This document shows positions 1 to 7,593 of a stretch of DNA of 64,000 nucleotides, one piece after another; the stretch's first letter is position 1; each line of letters opens with the position of its first letter. The position numbers and the translations under genes were made by a program. The DNA is taken from the NCBI RefSeq assembly GCF_000092405.1, contig NC_014220.1, positions 2,232,001 through 2,296,000 on the forward strand, given 5' to 3'. Below the pieces are notes generated by a model that did not search any database, had not been told where the DNA came from, and saw only the letters and a list, made by a program, of their open reading frames with translations. The DNA is from Syntrophothermus lipocalidus DSM 12680. Its GTDB lineage: Bacteria; Bacillota; Syntrophomonadia; Syntrophomonadales; Syntrophothermaceae.

Positions 1-822
1 GAAAGTCACCAGCCACATAAAACCGAAGTAAAGAGTGAGAGGGATTACCACCCTCAAAACATCGAGCGGCAGGGTTACGATTACATTCCCTTTTAACGAA
101 AACATTACCAAGATGGTGAAAAGAAGCGCGATCAAGGTAAGCTTGCTGATGCGGGGGATGAACTGGCCTTCGTACCATTCCCGGCCTTTCGAGCGCACCA
201 TGGTCGTGCGGGTGAGAAAGCCTGCTATAAAAGGAATGCCCAGGTAAATGAAAACGCTCTTGGCGATCTCGGCCATCGAGACATCGACCGCCGCACTGGT
301 CAGTCCCAGCCATTTGGGTACTATGGTCAAAAAGATGTAGGCGTAGATAGAGTAGGTCAGAACCTGAAATATCGCGTTGAACGCCACCAAGCCAGCAGCA
401 TACTCGGGGCTGCCTTCTGCCAAGTCGTTCCAAACCAAAACCATGGCGATGCAACGGGCCAATCCCACCAGGATGACGCCCTGCATAAGCTCGGGCTTGT
501 CGGGCAAAAGCAGCACTGCCAGGACAAACATGACTATGGGACCTACGATCCAGTTCTGGATCAGGGAAAGAGACAGGAGCTTCCTATCCCTGAAAACGGT
601 GGGGAGTTCGTCATACCGGACCTTGGCCAGGGGCGGGTACATCATCAGTATCAGGCCGATAGCTATGGCTATGTTGGTGGTCCCGATCTGAAACTTGCCC
701 CAAAAGTTGGCTATCGAGGGGTAGAAGTAGCCAGCCCCTACCCCTATGACCATCGCCAGGAATATCCACAAGGTAAGGTAGCGGTCTAAAAAGGACAGTT
801 TAGCACCGACCGATTCACTCAT
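1..822 (-). CDS. acr3: ACR3-family arsenite efflux permease (3' end beyond window)
   Basis: The reading frame is open from an ATG at 822 to base 1 (274 codons), so the C-terminus is missing. GGAGGG lies just upstream of the ATG. The protein is very hydrophobic with about eight visible membrane segments. The stretch [17 protein letters not shown], with its membrane-buried Cys, is characteristic of ACR3 arsenite/H+ antiporters of the BASS superfamily; the family is usually 340-400 residues. It exports arsenite (and sometimes antimonite) across the cytoplasmic membrane. It is last of a minus-strand run after arsR, a SafE-like permease and a Cys-rich protein, which fits arsenic control. Confidence 0.9.
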   Translation of the reverse strand, partial: MSESVGAKLSFLDRYLTLWIFLAMVIGVGAGYFYPSIANFWGKFQIGTTNIAIAIGLILMMYPPLAKVRYDELPTVFRDRKLLSLSLIQNWIVGPIVMFVLAVLLLPDKPELMQGVILVGLARCIAMVLVWNDLAEGSPEYAAGLVAFNAIFQVLTYSIYAYIFLTIVPKWLGLTSAAVDVSMAEIAKSVFIYLGIPFIAGFLTRTTMVRSKGREWYEGQFIPRISKLTLIALLFTILVMFSLKGNVIVTLPLDVLRVVIPLTLYFGFMWLVTF

Positions 823-876
823 TCTCTCGCCCTCCACTCTTTTCTCTGTGAATCGCTTGTAAATTTATGGGTCTAC

Positions 877-1224
877 CTAGGCACTCAAAACCTCATCTAG
901 CATGGACTGTATCTGCTCCACATCGATGGCTCCCGCCAACCGCGGCTTGCCTCCTATGCTTATGATAGGAAAGGGGTAGCCGACCTCAGCCAAACGCTGA
1001 ATCATCGGGTATGCCTTGATCCCCTTTTCTCTCGTATCCACATACTTGACTTCAACCTTTTCTCCATAAGTCCGGCTCAAATCGCAAGCCAGCTTCTCAG
1101 TTGCTTCCTTCCAGGAGATGTCTGCCCCGCAGCCTTCATCACTCCCACAGGGAGCAGAGCACCCGCATCCTATGGCTACTGCCTTGCCATCAAACACCTC
1201 TACCAGTACCTTTTCGTCCGCCAT
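877..1224 (-). CDS. Cys-rich thioredoxin-fold-like small protein of the ars operon
   Basis: A 115-residue protein (114 after the initiator Met). The ATG at 1224 is preceded by AAAGGAGG, which is better than the upstream in-frame start at 1263. An N-terminal strand is followed by a Cys cluster (C20, C22, C26, C32; GCGCSAPCG then EGCG), another Cys at 47, and a C-terminal half (YPFPIISIGGKPRLAG) with a beta-strand and Gly-Gly turn like a thioredoxin or glutaredoxin fold with a cis-Pro-like position. No standard CxxC active site at the usual place. I do not recognise a named family; it is not an ArsD or an ArsC of the usual type. Lying 54 bp upstream of acr3, it may bind or hand over arsenite, which is inference. 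Confidence 0.75.
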   Translation of the reverse strand: MADEKVLVEVFDGKAVAIGCGCSAPCGSDEGCGADISWKEATEKLACDLSRTYGEKVEVKYVDTREKGIKAYPMIQRLAEVGYPFPIISIGGKPRLAGAIDVEQIQSMLDEVLSA

Positions 1225-1326
1225 TTTCTTCACCTCCTTTCCTTCTATAACTGCCGGTAACACCCAGAAAAGCCCGGGTCATGCTTCCCAAGCAAGAGTT
1301 TGGCTTCCAATCGGCACCGCGGTAAC

Positions 1327-2121
1327 CTAAATGGTTATGCCGAAGTATATCAGAATGTACTTCAGGGAAACGTACAGGAACAAGAGGCCAAACAAGGTCT
1401 TCAGAGCCGCAGGCTTGAACCGGGCCACCAGTTTTGCTCCATAGATGGCACCGATGACTGCTCCCAGACCGAGGGTAATGGCCACCGGGATATTTACCAC
1501 GTGCTGGTACAGCTTGAAAATAGCTCCCACCAAAGCCATCCACACAAAGGAAGCCATAGAAGTTCCGATAGCGAACCGCATGGGTGCCTTAAACAGGTAG
1601 AGAAAAGAAGGCACCAAAGCGTACCCGCCTCCGAGTCCAATTATACCGGTGAGAAAACCGATGGCTGAACCCAATATGCTCTTGCTCAAAGGAGTTCCCG
1701 GCAGCCCTTGACCGCTGGCTGGAGCAGGCTGAGGCTGTGCCGCCGCTATTAACCCGGTTATACCCTCGTACAGCATGCGCAGAGTAACCACAATAAAAGC
1801 GATGCCGATAATCAAGTCGATCAACGAACCGTAAGGCTTGATATATCCGAAGACGATGGACCCTATGATAACCCCCAGAATACCGCTGTAACCTGTAAGC
1901 ATAGCGGTTTCTTTGTCGACATTACCCATCTTGATGTGCTGGATAGCCCCCGAGCTCGCAGTAAAGACCACGGCGGTCAAAGTCGTACCTACTGCTAAGG
2001 CCGGGGCAAAATCAAACCCGAACCTGATAACCGGCATGATCAAGGCACAACCACCTGTTCCCAACAGCCCGCCAATCACTCCCGCCAGAATACCCACTAT
2101 AAAGAAAACAAGATAAGTCAC
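1327..2121 (-). CDS. TauE/SafE family (DUF81) membrane permease
   Basis: About 264 residues when started at the GTG at 2121, which is preceded by GGAGGAGG; an in-frame ATG at 2175 would add 18 unlikely residues. Eight or so membrane segments and the two internal repeats typical of TauE/SafE proteins are visible: GGLLGTGGCALIMPVI near the N-terminus and GIIGLGGGYALVPSFL in the second half. Family members export sulfite, sulfoacetate or other sulfur anions. Here it sits between arsR and the Cys-rich protein/acr3, so a role linked to thiol or thioarsenic chemistry is possible but unproved. About 275 bp without a recognisable gene separates it from arsR. Confidence 0.88.
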   Translation of the reverse strand: MTYLVFFIVGILAGVIGGLLGTGGCALIMPVIRFGFDFAPALAVGTTLTAVVFTASSGAIQHIKMGNVDKETAMLTGYSGILGVIIGSIVFGYIKPYGSLIDLIIGIAFIVVTLRMLYEGITGLIAAAQPQPAPASGQGLPGTPLSKSILGSAIGFLTGIIGLGGGYALVPSFLYLFKAPMRFAIGTSMASFVWMALVGAIFKLYQHVVNIPVAITLGLGAVIGAIYGAKLVARFKPAALKTLFGLLFLYVSLKYILIYFGITI

Positions 2122-2396
2122 TAATCTGCCTCCTCCAATAGACTGTTCCACCGTCATTGACCGTTCGTCAACCAACCATTTACTTCAACATCATCTTTGG
2201 CTTCGGTCTCATGTCCAACCCCTTCCAAGCTTCATGGCACCCTGCCCGTTCTAAAACCCTCTGAGCAAAAAGTCGACAATAGGGGGAAAACTAGAAACAG
2301 CCTCGCGCAGCAGCGCAAATTTTGTGCCCATGCACTCTCAACCGTTTTTAAAAAGCATTACTGGGCTTTTCGGCGGCCGTTACTGGTACTTTTCGC

Positions 2397-2777
2397 TCAA
2401 GAAATTGGAACCGGCTTTTCTCCCGCCTTACACTGTCTCACCCTAACGTCTTCGTCCAAGACGGCCAGGCGTTCTTTTTCCGGCGCCAACTCTTGTATGT
2501 CCTCCAGGTTCCTCTTCATGTAATCGGCAAACAGCTCTATAACCCCAGAACCTATAACCGGGTCCAGGCTGTAAAAACACCTCTGCCGTTCTTTCCTTTC
2601 TCTGATCAGACCGGCTTTCTTCAAGACCTTCAGGTGCTGTGACACCCGCGGCTGGCTCATGTCTAAAACAGCCACCAGCTCGCACACGCACAGCTCTTGC
2701 AAGGAAAGTAGTTTGACAATCTTTAGCCTGGTCGGTTCACCTAGTGCTTTAAAGAAAATCTCAAGTTCGTTTATCAT
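2397..2777 (-). CDS. arsR: ArsR/SmtB-family metalloregulator
   Basis: A 126-residue winged-helix repressor. The alpha3 metal box ELCVCEL places C30 and C32 in the arrangement used by ArsR to bind As(III)/Sb(III). The recognition region MSQPRVSQHLKVLKKAGL is a standard ArsR helix-turn-helix. A further Cys lies near the C-terminus (VRQC) and could be a third ligand. Its promoter carries an inverted repeat at 2794-2813, placed so that bound repressor would block transcription. Expected role: dissociate from DNA on binding arsenite and so induce the downstream SafE-like, Cys-rich and acr3 genes. Confidence 0.95.
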   Translation of the reverse strand: MINELEIFFKALGEPTRLKIVKLLSLQELCVCELVAVLDMSQPRVSQHLKVLKKAGLIRERKERQRCFYSLDPVIGSGVIELFADYMKRNLEDIQELAPEKERLAVLDEDVRVRQCKAGEKPVPIS

Positions 2778-2793
2778 CGCAGTTCACCTCTAT

Positions 2794-2856
2794 ATATAAG
2801 CAATGCCTTATATTATTGTGTAGTTTTATAATAATTTGTTTATTAAATCGTGTCAA
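2794..2856 (-). promoter_or_regulatory. arsR promoter and probable ArsR operator
   Basis: On the minus strand TTGACA (2856-2851), a 17-base spacer and TATTAT (2833-2828) form a sigma-A promoter. Just downstream an inverted repeat, ATATAAG-6 nt-CTTATAT (2794-2813), lies between the expected start of transcription and the ribosome binding site. Size and position suit an ArsR operator. Binding is inferred. Confidence 0.8.
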
Positions 2857-2897
2857 CATTCTTGGCAACTTTTTGCGAATCAGGCTGGCTACGGACA

Positions 2898-2926
2898 TTG
2901 ACAGCTTCAACGTATATCTCTACAAT
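2898..2926 (+). promoter_or_regulatory. sigma-A promoter of the padR unit
   Basis: TTGACA (2898-2903), a 17-base spacer and TACAAT (2921-2926) on the plus strand, 49 bases before the PadR start codon. It is back to back with the arsR promoter, about 40 bp apart. Near-repeats of the form TATnTATgGG / TATGTATATCC lie just downstream (2927-2960) and could bind a regulator, but I see no clear palindrome. Confidence 0.75.
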
Positions 2927-2974
2927 GTATCTATGGGCTATGTATATCCTCAATAGGTATAGGGGGTGGCGGTT

Positions 2975-3331
2975 ATGATTAGGTACGACTCGAGGGAATA
3001 TTGGGTCAGCCTTATAAGGATGAGTCTTTCCCGTTTTTTTATACTTCATGCCCTCCATCTGAGACCACTGCACGGGTACGAGATTAGCCGACAGGTGGCG
3101 TCTTTTACCAACGGTTGCTGCGCGCCGACCGAGGGCAGCCTGTATCCCTTACTGAGAGACATGGAAGAGTCGGGGATTCTGTCGGTGGCAGTGCAGGTGG
3201 TGTCGGGGCGCGAGCGCAAGGTGTACACCCTGACCGAAAAAGGCGAACAGGCATATCAAGTTGCTGCTCAGGCCTGGGGCGAAGCCGCCAGGTACGTGCT
3301 GGAAGCGGTAGCAGAGGAATCTCATGTCTGA
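2975..3331 (+). CDS. PadR-family regulator with vicinal cysteines
   Basis: About 118 residues from the ATG at 2975, which has AGGGGG eight bases upstream (a GTG at 2966 is also in frame). The fold signature of PadR winged helices is clear: FILHALHLRPLHGYEI, then EGSLYPLLRDMEESGIL and GRERKVYTLTEKGE. Unusually, a Cys-Cys pair (FTNGCCAPTEG, C48-C49) sits in the segment leading into the recognition helix, where most PadR proteins have no cysteine. It is the first gene of a three-gene plus-strand unit ending in an ArsP-type permease. A role as thiol-based sensor of a metal(loid) is inferred. Confidence 0.85.
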   Translation: MIRYDSREYWVSLIRMSLSRFFILHALHLRPLHGYEISRQVASFTNGCCAPTEGSLYPLLRDMEESGILSVAVQVVSGRERKVYTLTEKGEQAYQVAAQAWGEAARYVLEAVAEESHV

Positions 3332-3398
3332 GCGGTCATCCCGCCTCGTACGCACTTCTGGTTTCAACGATTATGCTTGGAAAGGAGGTGAGGCAACA

Positions 3399-3587
3399 GT
3401 GGCCAACACCAAAGGTGAGAAAGATGAGAAGAAAGGCAGTATTCTATCCCGAATCTTCGGAAAGAGCAGCGGCGGTTGTTGTGGAGTCCAGATTATTCCT
3501 GTAGACGAAGCAGCTGATGCTGTCAAGGAAGCCAATGTAGACGCCTCCGCCGGGGATAGCGCGCAGCAGGAAACAAAGAAAAACTAG
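3399..3587 (+). CDS. Small Gly-Gly-Cys-Cys protein
   Basis: 62 residues from a GTG at 3399, chosen because a perfect AAAGGAGGTG precedes it; an ATG at 3324 gives a longer frame overlapping padR. The protein is hydrophilic with a Lys/Glu-rich N-terminus, a central SSGGCCGVQIIPVDEA motif (C27-C28 the only cysteines) and an Ala/Glu/Gln-rich tail. No signal peptide or membrane segment. I do not recognise a named family. Between a Cys-containing PadR regulator and an ArsP-type permease, the vicinal thiol pair suggests a metal(loid) carrier or accessory of the permease, by inference only. Confidence 0.75.
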   Translation: MANTKGEKDEKKGSILSRIFGKSSGGCCGVQIIPVDEAADAVKEANVDASAGDSAQQETKKN

Positions 3588-3703
3588 CAAGGGTAATTCC
3601 GCAATACCTGGGTATAACCACCATGAAACCGCGGCTCGGGTCGTCTATAAAGATCCTGCCGCAGGGTATTAATGGCATATAAACGCCACTGAGGAGGATA
3701 GTA

Positions 3704-4636
3704 ATGGACGGTCTGAACAGCCTGCGAGAAGCTGCTTATTGGTTTGTGTATATCTCACTAGAGCTAACCATCCTTTTTGTCGGGATTACCTTCATCATCG
3801 GGTTGATAACGACCTACGTTTCACCTAAGAAAGTGGAGGGCATCCTCTCCCGATATGGTCGAGGAATTGCTGGAAACATTTTGGGCGCGGTTTTCGGAGG
3901 CCTTCTTCCGTTCTGCTCCTGCTCCACTATTCCAGCATTGGTAGGATTGCTAAATGTCGGTGTTCCGTTTCGCATTGCCATGTCCTTCCTGATCGCTTCA
4001 CCGCTGGGGGTTTTCAACATAGCCGTGATTTCGCTTTTCGCCGTGATCTTTGGATTCAGAGTGGCTGTGCTCTATGTTGTCGCCACTTTCGTAGCCGCGG
4101 TTCTCGCGGGCATCATCCTCGGCGGCTTGAACCTCGAGCGCGAGGTTAGAGCGGTGAGGATCGTTGGAGCTCAAGAAGAGGTAGCTATCACAACGGTTGA
4201 GGATGCCTCTGGGTGGGAAGCCCTGAAACCAAGACTGGCTGTTGCCTGGGGATTCGCCCAAAACCTTTACCGACAGATGATCCCTTATCTTTTGGTCGGG
4301 GTAGGTATCGGCGCTTTCATTTACGGATTCGTTCCGGAAGGCTTTTTCATCAAGTACGCGGGAGCAGGTAATCCTTTCGCTGTGCCGCTGGCAGCCGCGA
4401 TAGGTGTTCCCATGTACGTCAGAACCGAGACTATGATTCCTATTGCCTCTGCATTTGTAAAGAAAGGCGTTTCGGTCGGCACTGTCATGGCCTTGCTGAT
4501 CGGAGGAGCCGGAGCCAGCATACCCGAACTCACCCTCTTGTCATCGATATTTAAGCGGAAACTGATGATAGCATACATCGTTACCATCTTTGGTATCGCT
4601 ACAGTTGTCGGCTACTTATTCAATTTTATTGCCTGA
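3704..4636 (+). CDS. ArsP-type permease (DUF318/COG0701)
   Basis: 310 residues from an ATG preceded by GAGGAGGA. Eight predicted membrane segments in two halves split by a hydrophilic loop (about residues 145-175). The family motif LLPFCSCSTIPALVGLL carries C71 and C73, and the second half has the matching GVPMYVRTETMIPIA. Family members include ArsP, which exports trivalent organoarsenicals, and permeases of unknown substrate. Context (PadR regulator, CC protein, ars operon next door) supports metal(loid) export. Last gene of the plus-strand unit; a strong palindrome follows at 4683. Confidence 0.88.
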   Translation: MDGLNSLREAAYWFVYISLELTILFVGITFIIGLITTYVSPKKVEGILSRYGRGIAGNILGAVFGGLLPFCSCSTIPALVGLLNVGVPFRIAMSFLIASPLGVFNIAVISLFAVIFGFRVAVLYVVATFVAAVLAGIILGGLNLEREVRAVRIVGAQEEVAITTVEDASGWEALKPRLAVAWGFAQNLYRQMIPYLLVGVGIGAFIYGFVPEGFFIKYAGAGNPFAVPLAAAIGVPMYVRTETMIPIASAFVKKGVSVGTVMALLIGGAGASIPELTLLSSIFKRKLMIAYIVTIFGIATVVGYLFNFIA

Positions 4637-4682
4637 TTGAAAGAATCTATTAAGACTACATCTATCCTGTTCTACCAAAACA

Positions 4683-4710
4683 ATAGCAGGTCGCGCGACC
4701 TGCTATAATT
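4683..4710 (+). terminator. Terminator after the ArsP-type permease
   Basis: A perfect 24-base palindrome (4683-4706, centre GGTCGCGCGACC) is followed by AATTTT. It lies between the convergent permease and YaaH-type transporter genes. The T-run is on the plus strand, so it mainly serves the permease. Confidence 0.8.
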
Positions 4711-4784
4711 TTGCTCTTTTTCACAACTATCTTTCTTTAAATGAGTGCAAAATATCTTATCCTAATGTTAAACCGACGCTACCC

Positions 4785-5378
4785 CTACTTAGCCAGCGGA
4801 CCGCCGGTCGGGATAATGGTCTTTCCGTACGTTGTATTAAGAACTATAGCAGTAGCTTGCCACAGGCCGAAAATCCCGGTGAAGAGCAGGAAATACCCAG
4901 CTATCGGGCTAGCAGATGCTCCTAAGATGCCGAGGTCTCTCAAAGCTACCAGTGGAACAGCCACGTCTAAGCATAGCAAAAGAAGTGTCATCACGAGTGT
5001 AGACTTGAAGTATGCGGGAGTCCACAGCCAGAGCGCTATCCACAGGACTAACCAGGCCCAACCATCGATCCTAGCATCTATCTGCCATCCGTTCAATGCA
5101 GCAAAATACTTGAATAAGAATTCAAAAGCACCGACAAACATGAAGAAAGCCGCGAAGAAAGTGAACACGTTGCCGCCAGTAACTGCGCCCTCGTTCAGCT
5201 CAATCAAGCCGACTATCAGCTGTACAATGCCGCCGCCGATCAACCAGATACCCAACAGGGGAATACAGGTGTGTTCAACTTTGCCGCACAATACTGCGAA
5301 GAAAGTGAAACACGCTACTGCCAGTGCTACCAGTCCTGCCGGGGCAGGATTTGCCCATCCTCCACCATGTCCTGACAT
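4785..5378 (-). CDS. GPR1/FUN34/YaaH (AceTr) family transporter
   Basis: 197 residues from an ATG at 5378 with GGAGGGG upstream (an ATG at 5396 is also in frame but has the ribosome site after it). Six hydrophobic segments. The N-terminal NPAPAGLVALAV matches the NPAP(L/A)GL signature of the acetate/succinate transporter family (SatP, AcpA). GGGIVQLIVGLIE in the second helix region is also typical. It probably moves acetate or a related small carboxylate across the membrane. Monocistronic: the next gene upstream (crotonase) ends at a hairpin. Confidence 0.85.
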   Translation of the reverse strand: MSGHGGGWANPAPAGLVALAVACFTFFAVLCGKVEHTCIPLLGIWLIGGGIVQLIVGLIELNEGAVTGGNVFTFFAAFFMFVGAFEFLFKYFAALNGWQIDARIDGWAWLVLWIALWLWTPAYFKSTLVMTLLLLCLDVAVPLVALRDLGILGASASPIAGYFLLFTGIFGLWQATAIVLNTTYGKTIIPTGGPLAK

Positions 5379-5532
5379 TAAAAACCCCTCCTCCAAAGAA
5401 TTAATTCAAGAAATAAATAACACAGACACCTCGGGATAAAGTTTGAAAGCTCACCCCCCCTGCTAACGACTTATGGTAAAGAGGTAACTACAACCTCTTT
5501 GCCACCTTACGGCTCCTATCCCGGGTAAAATG

Positions 5533-5570
5533 GGGTCAGCCCTTTTTGTGTATCTCTTCAGGGCTGACCC
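5533..5570 (-). terminator. Hairpin after the crotonase gene
   Basis: GGGTCAGCCCT (5533-5543) and AGGGCTGACCC (5560-5570) form an 11-bp perfect stem with a 16-base loop, 33 bp past the crotonase stop. On the minus strand it is followed only by CATTTTACC, so the uridine tract is weak. Confidence 0.6.
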
Positions 5571-5602
5571 GCCTGCCGCACGCTTAGCCAGTGATCTAAT
5601 CC

Positions 5603-6382
5603 CTATTTCCCGGTGAACGCCGGCTTTCTCTTTTCTACAAATGCGGTCATGCCTTCCTTCTGTTCCTCGGTCGAGAACAAGATGCCGAAGATATCGGCCT
5701 CGATGCCCATAGCCCGGTCGATGTCGACCTGCATGCCTTCGTTGATAGCCTTCTTGCATGCTCTAACCGCGAGTTGTCCCTTGCTAGCGATCCTCTTGGC
5801 CACGTTTTTGACATAAGTCATCAGTTCGTCAGCCGGAACCACGTGGTTTACCAAGCCTATACGCAGGGCTTCATTCGCGTCAATCGTGTCGGCGGTGTAG
5901 CACAGTTCTTTGGCCATGCCTTCACCCACTAGTCTCGGCAGCCTCTGAGTGCCGCCAAATCCTGGGGTGATGCCCAGTCCAACTTCGGGCTGCCCGAACT
6001 TCGCAGCGTCTGACGCTATACGGAAGTCGCAAGCCATAGCCAGCTCACAGCCACCACCAAGCGCAAACCCGTTCACCGCAGCTATGACAGGCTTTTCCAT
6101 CGTTTCGATCTTCCGGAAAACGGCCTGTCCTAACATGGCAAAAGCCCTGCCTTCCAGAGGTTTCATGTTCTGCATGAAAGTAATATCCGCGCCGGCCACA
6201 AAAGCTCGCCCTGCTCCTGTAAGTATAACGACCTTTACTTCCGGATCGGCCGCAGCTGCATCCATAGCTTTTTCGATATCGGCTAACGTTTCTGCATTAA
6301 GAGCATTCAGGGCTTTAGGCCGGTTCACGGTTACTATTGCTATGTCTCCTTCTTTCTCGTACAATACATTCGCCAGTTCCAC
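5603..6382 (-). CDS. crt: Short-chain enoyl-CoA hydratase (crotonase)
   Basis: 259 residues, full length for the crotonase family. Oxyanion-hole residues are visible in AFVAGADITFM and NGFALGGGCELAMACD; the two catalytic glutamates appear in GGGCELAM and in FGQPEVGLGITPGFGGTQRL. It hydrates crotonyl-CoA to 3-hydroxybutyryl-CoA (or the reverse) in butyrate formation or beta-oxidation, in the cytoplasm. It stands alone here, without the dehydrogenase or thiolase genes that often accompany crt, so the direction of the pathway cannot be read from the window. The short-chain preference is from overall similarity. Confidence 0.92.
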   Translation of the reverse strand: MELANVLYEKEGDIAIVTVNRPKALNALNAETLADIEKAMDAAAADPEVKVVILTGAGRAFVAGADITFMQNMKPLEGRAFAMLGQAVFRKIETMEKPVIAAVNGFALGGGCELAMACDFRIASDAAKFGQPEVGLGITPGFGGTQRLPRLVGEGMAKELCYTADTIDANEALRIGLVNHVVPADELMTYVKNVAKRIASKGQLAVRACKKAINEGMQVDIDRAMGIEADIFGILFSTEEQKEGMTAFVEKRKPAFTGK

Positions 6383-6584
6383 CTTACAGATACCTCCTCG
6401 TATTATATTTTTATCTACGTGAGACCAGCATTATACCTTCAAGTTAAAGATCGGCTGTTCCAACGTCGCTAATGGCTGCAAAAGTTGCTAGTCCCCTTTA
6501 TTTAGATTTCTATTCTAGCTATTCTTTCAAAATCCTTCTCCTGCTAAGAATAAAATTAGATAAAATTCTGCAGGCTTAATAGGA

Positions 6585-7592
6585 CTAGACGTTTTGGTCC
6601 CCAACTATAGGCACCGATCCTCCACAACCAGAACATTTTCCTTCCCGAACGCCTTTGATACCTGTATAATAGCCCGAACGCTCCACCAGCAAGTTTCCGC
6701 AATCTCGACAATAGGTATTATTGTCGACAGATCCCAGATTGCCAAGGTAAACGTGCTTCAAGTACTGCCTGGCGGTTTCCCGTGCCTGGTGCATAGTGGT
6801 GGCAGGAGTAGGCGGAAGGTTGAATTCGCGGGCCGGGTGATAGCGCGACAAATGCAGGACTATATCGGGACTGATAGACGCCAACCACCCCGCCAGCTGG
6901 CTAATCTCCTCTGGGCTATCGTTCAATCCCGGAATCAAGAGAGTCGTCACTTCGACATGAGTTCTGCGGCTACAAATCTCTATGGTGCGCATAACAGGGG
7001 CCAACCGGCCTTTACAGGTTTTACGATAAAACTCGTCCTTAAAAGATTTTAGATCTATATTCACGGCGTCTACATATGGTAGCAGATCGAGTAGCGGCTC
7101 TTCTTCAACGAACCCGTTAGTTACTAGAACATTCTTCAAAGCTCTTTTCCTTGCCAGACGAGCCGTATCGGCCACAAACTCGTACCACACCAGGGGTTCT
7201 GAGTATGTGTATGCGATACCGATGTTTCCCCGGCTCCTTACTTCTTCCGCCAGTTGGACTACTTCTTCGGGGTCCAGTCTTCGCCGAGGAACATCCCCCA
7301 CAACCAGTTCGTAATTCTGGCAAAAGCCGCAAGACAAGTTGCAGCCCACCGTCCCAACCGACAGTATTGCCATGCCCGGATAAAAATGGTATAAGGGTTT
7401 CTTTTCAATAGGATCAAGGGCAAGGGCTCCTATTTCGCCGTAGTTGAGGGTGTAAAGCATGCCGTTTTGATTAACCCTGACCCGGCAAATCCCGTTTTTG
7501 CCGTTATCTAGGACACATCGGTGGGGGCAGAGCAAACACCGCACTTTGCTTTGTTCTTGTTTCTCCCAAAATCTCGCCTCGTGTCTGTCCAT
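6585..7592 (-). CDS. AmmeMemoRadiSam-system radical SAM enzyme
   Basis: 335 residues. The radical SAM cluster motif is CNLSCGFCQ (about residues 99-107), inside GTVGCNLSCGFCQNYEL. Extra cysteine pairs lie at both ends: CLLCPHRCVLDNGKNGICRV near residues 19-37 and CRDCGNLLVE / GKCSGCGG at the C-terminus, as in the PflA-like enzymes of the AmmeMemoRadiSam system. The reaction of this system is not established. Its start lies one base past the stop of the AMMECR1 reading frame, so it is probably co-transcribed with cwlD and the damaged memo-ammecr1 gene. Confidence 0.92.
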   Translation of the reverse strand: MDRHEARFWEKQEQSKVRCLLCPHRCVLDNGKNGICRVRVNQNGMLYTLNYGEIGALALDPIEKKPLYHFYPGMAILSVGTVGCNLSCGFCQNYELVVGDVPRRRLDPEEVVQLAEEVRSRGNIGIAYTYSEPLVWYEFVADTARLARKRALKNVLVTNGFVEEEPLLDLLPYVDAVNIDLKSFKDEFYRKTCKGRLAPVMRTIEICSRRTHVEVTTLLIPGLNDSPEEISQLAGWLASISPDIVLHLSRYHPAREFNLPPTPATTMHQARETARQYLKHVYLGNLGSVDNNTYCRDCGNLLVERSGYYTGIKGVREGKCSGCGGSVPIVGDQNV

Positions 7593-7593
7593 G

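Noticed and set aside
5463-5759. Second small ORF at the 3' end of the crotonase gene
   Set aside because: It reads the crotonase gene in another frame and lacks a ribosome site.
6390-6470. Promoter of the crotonase gene
   Set aside because: Two TATAAT boxes are present (near 6395 and 6430), but neither has a -35 box at a proper distance, so no call was made.
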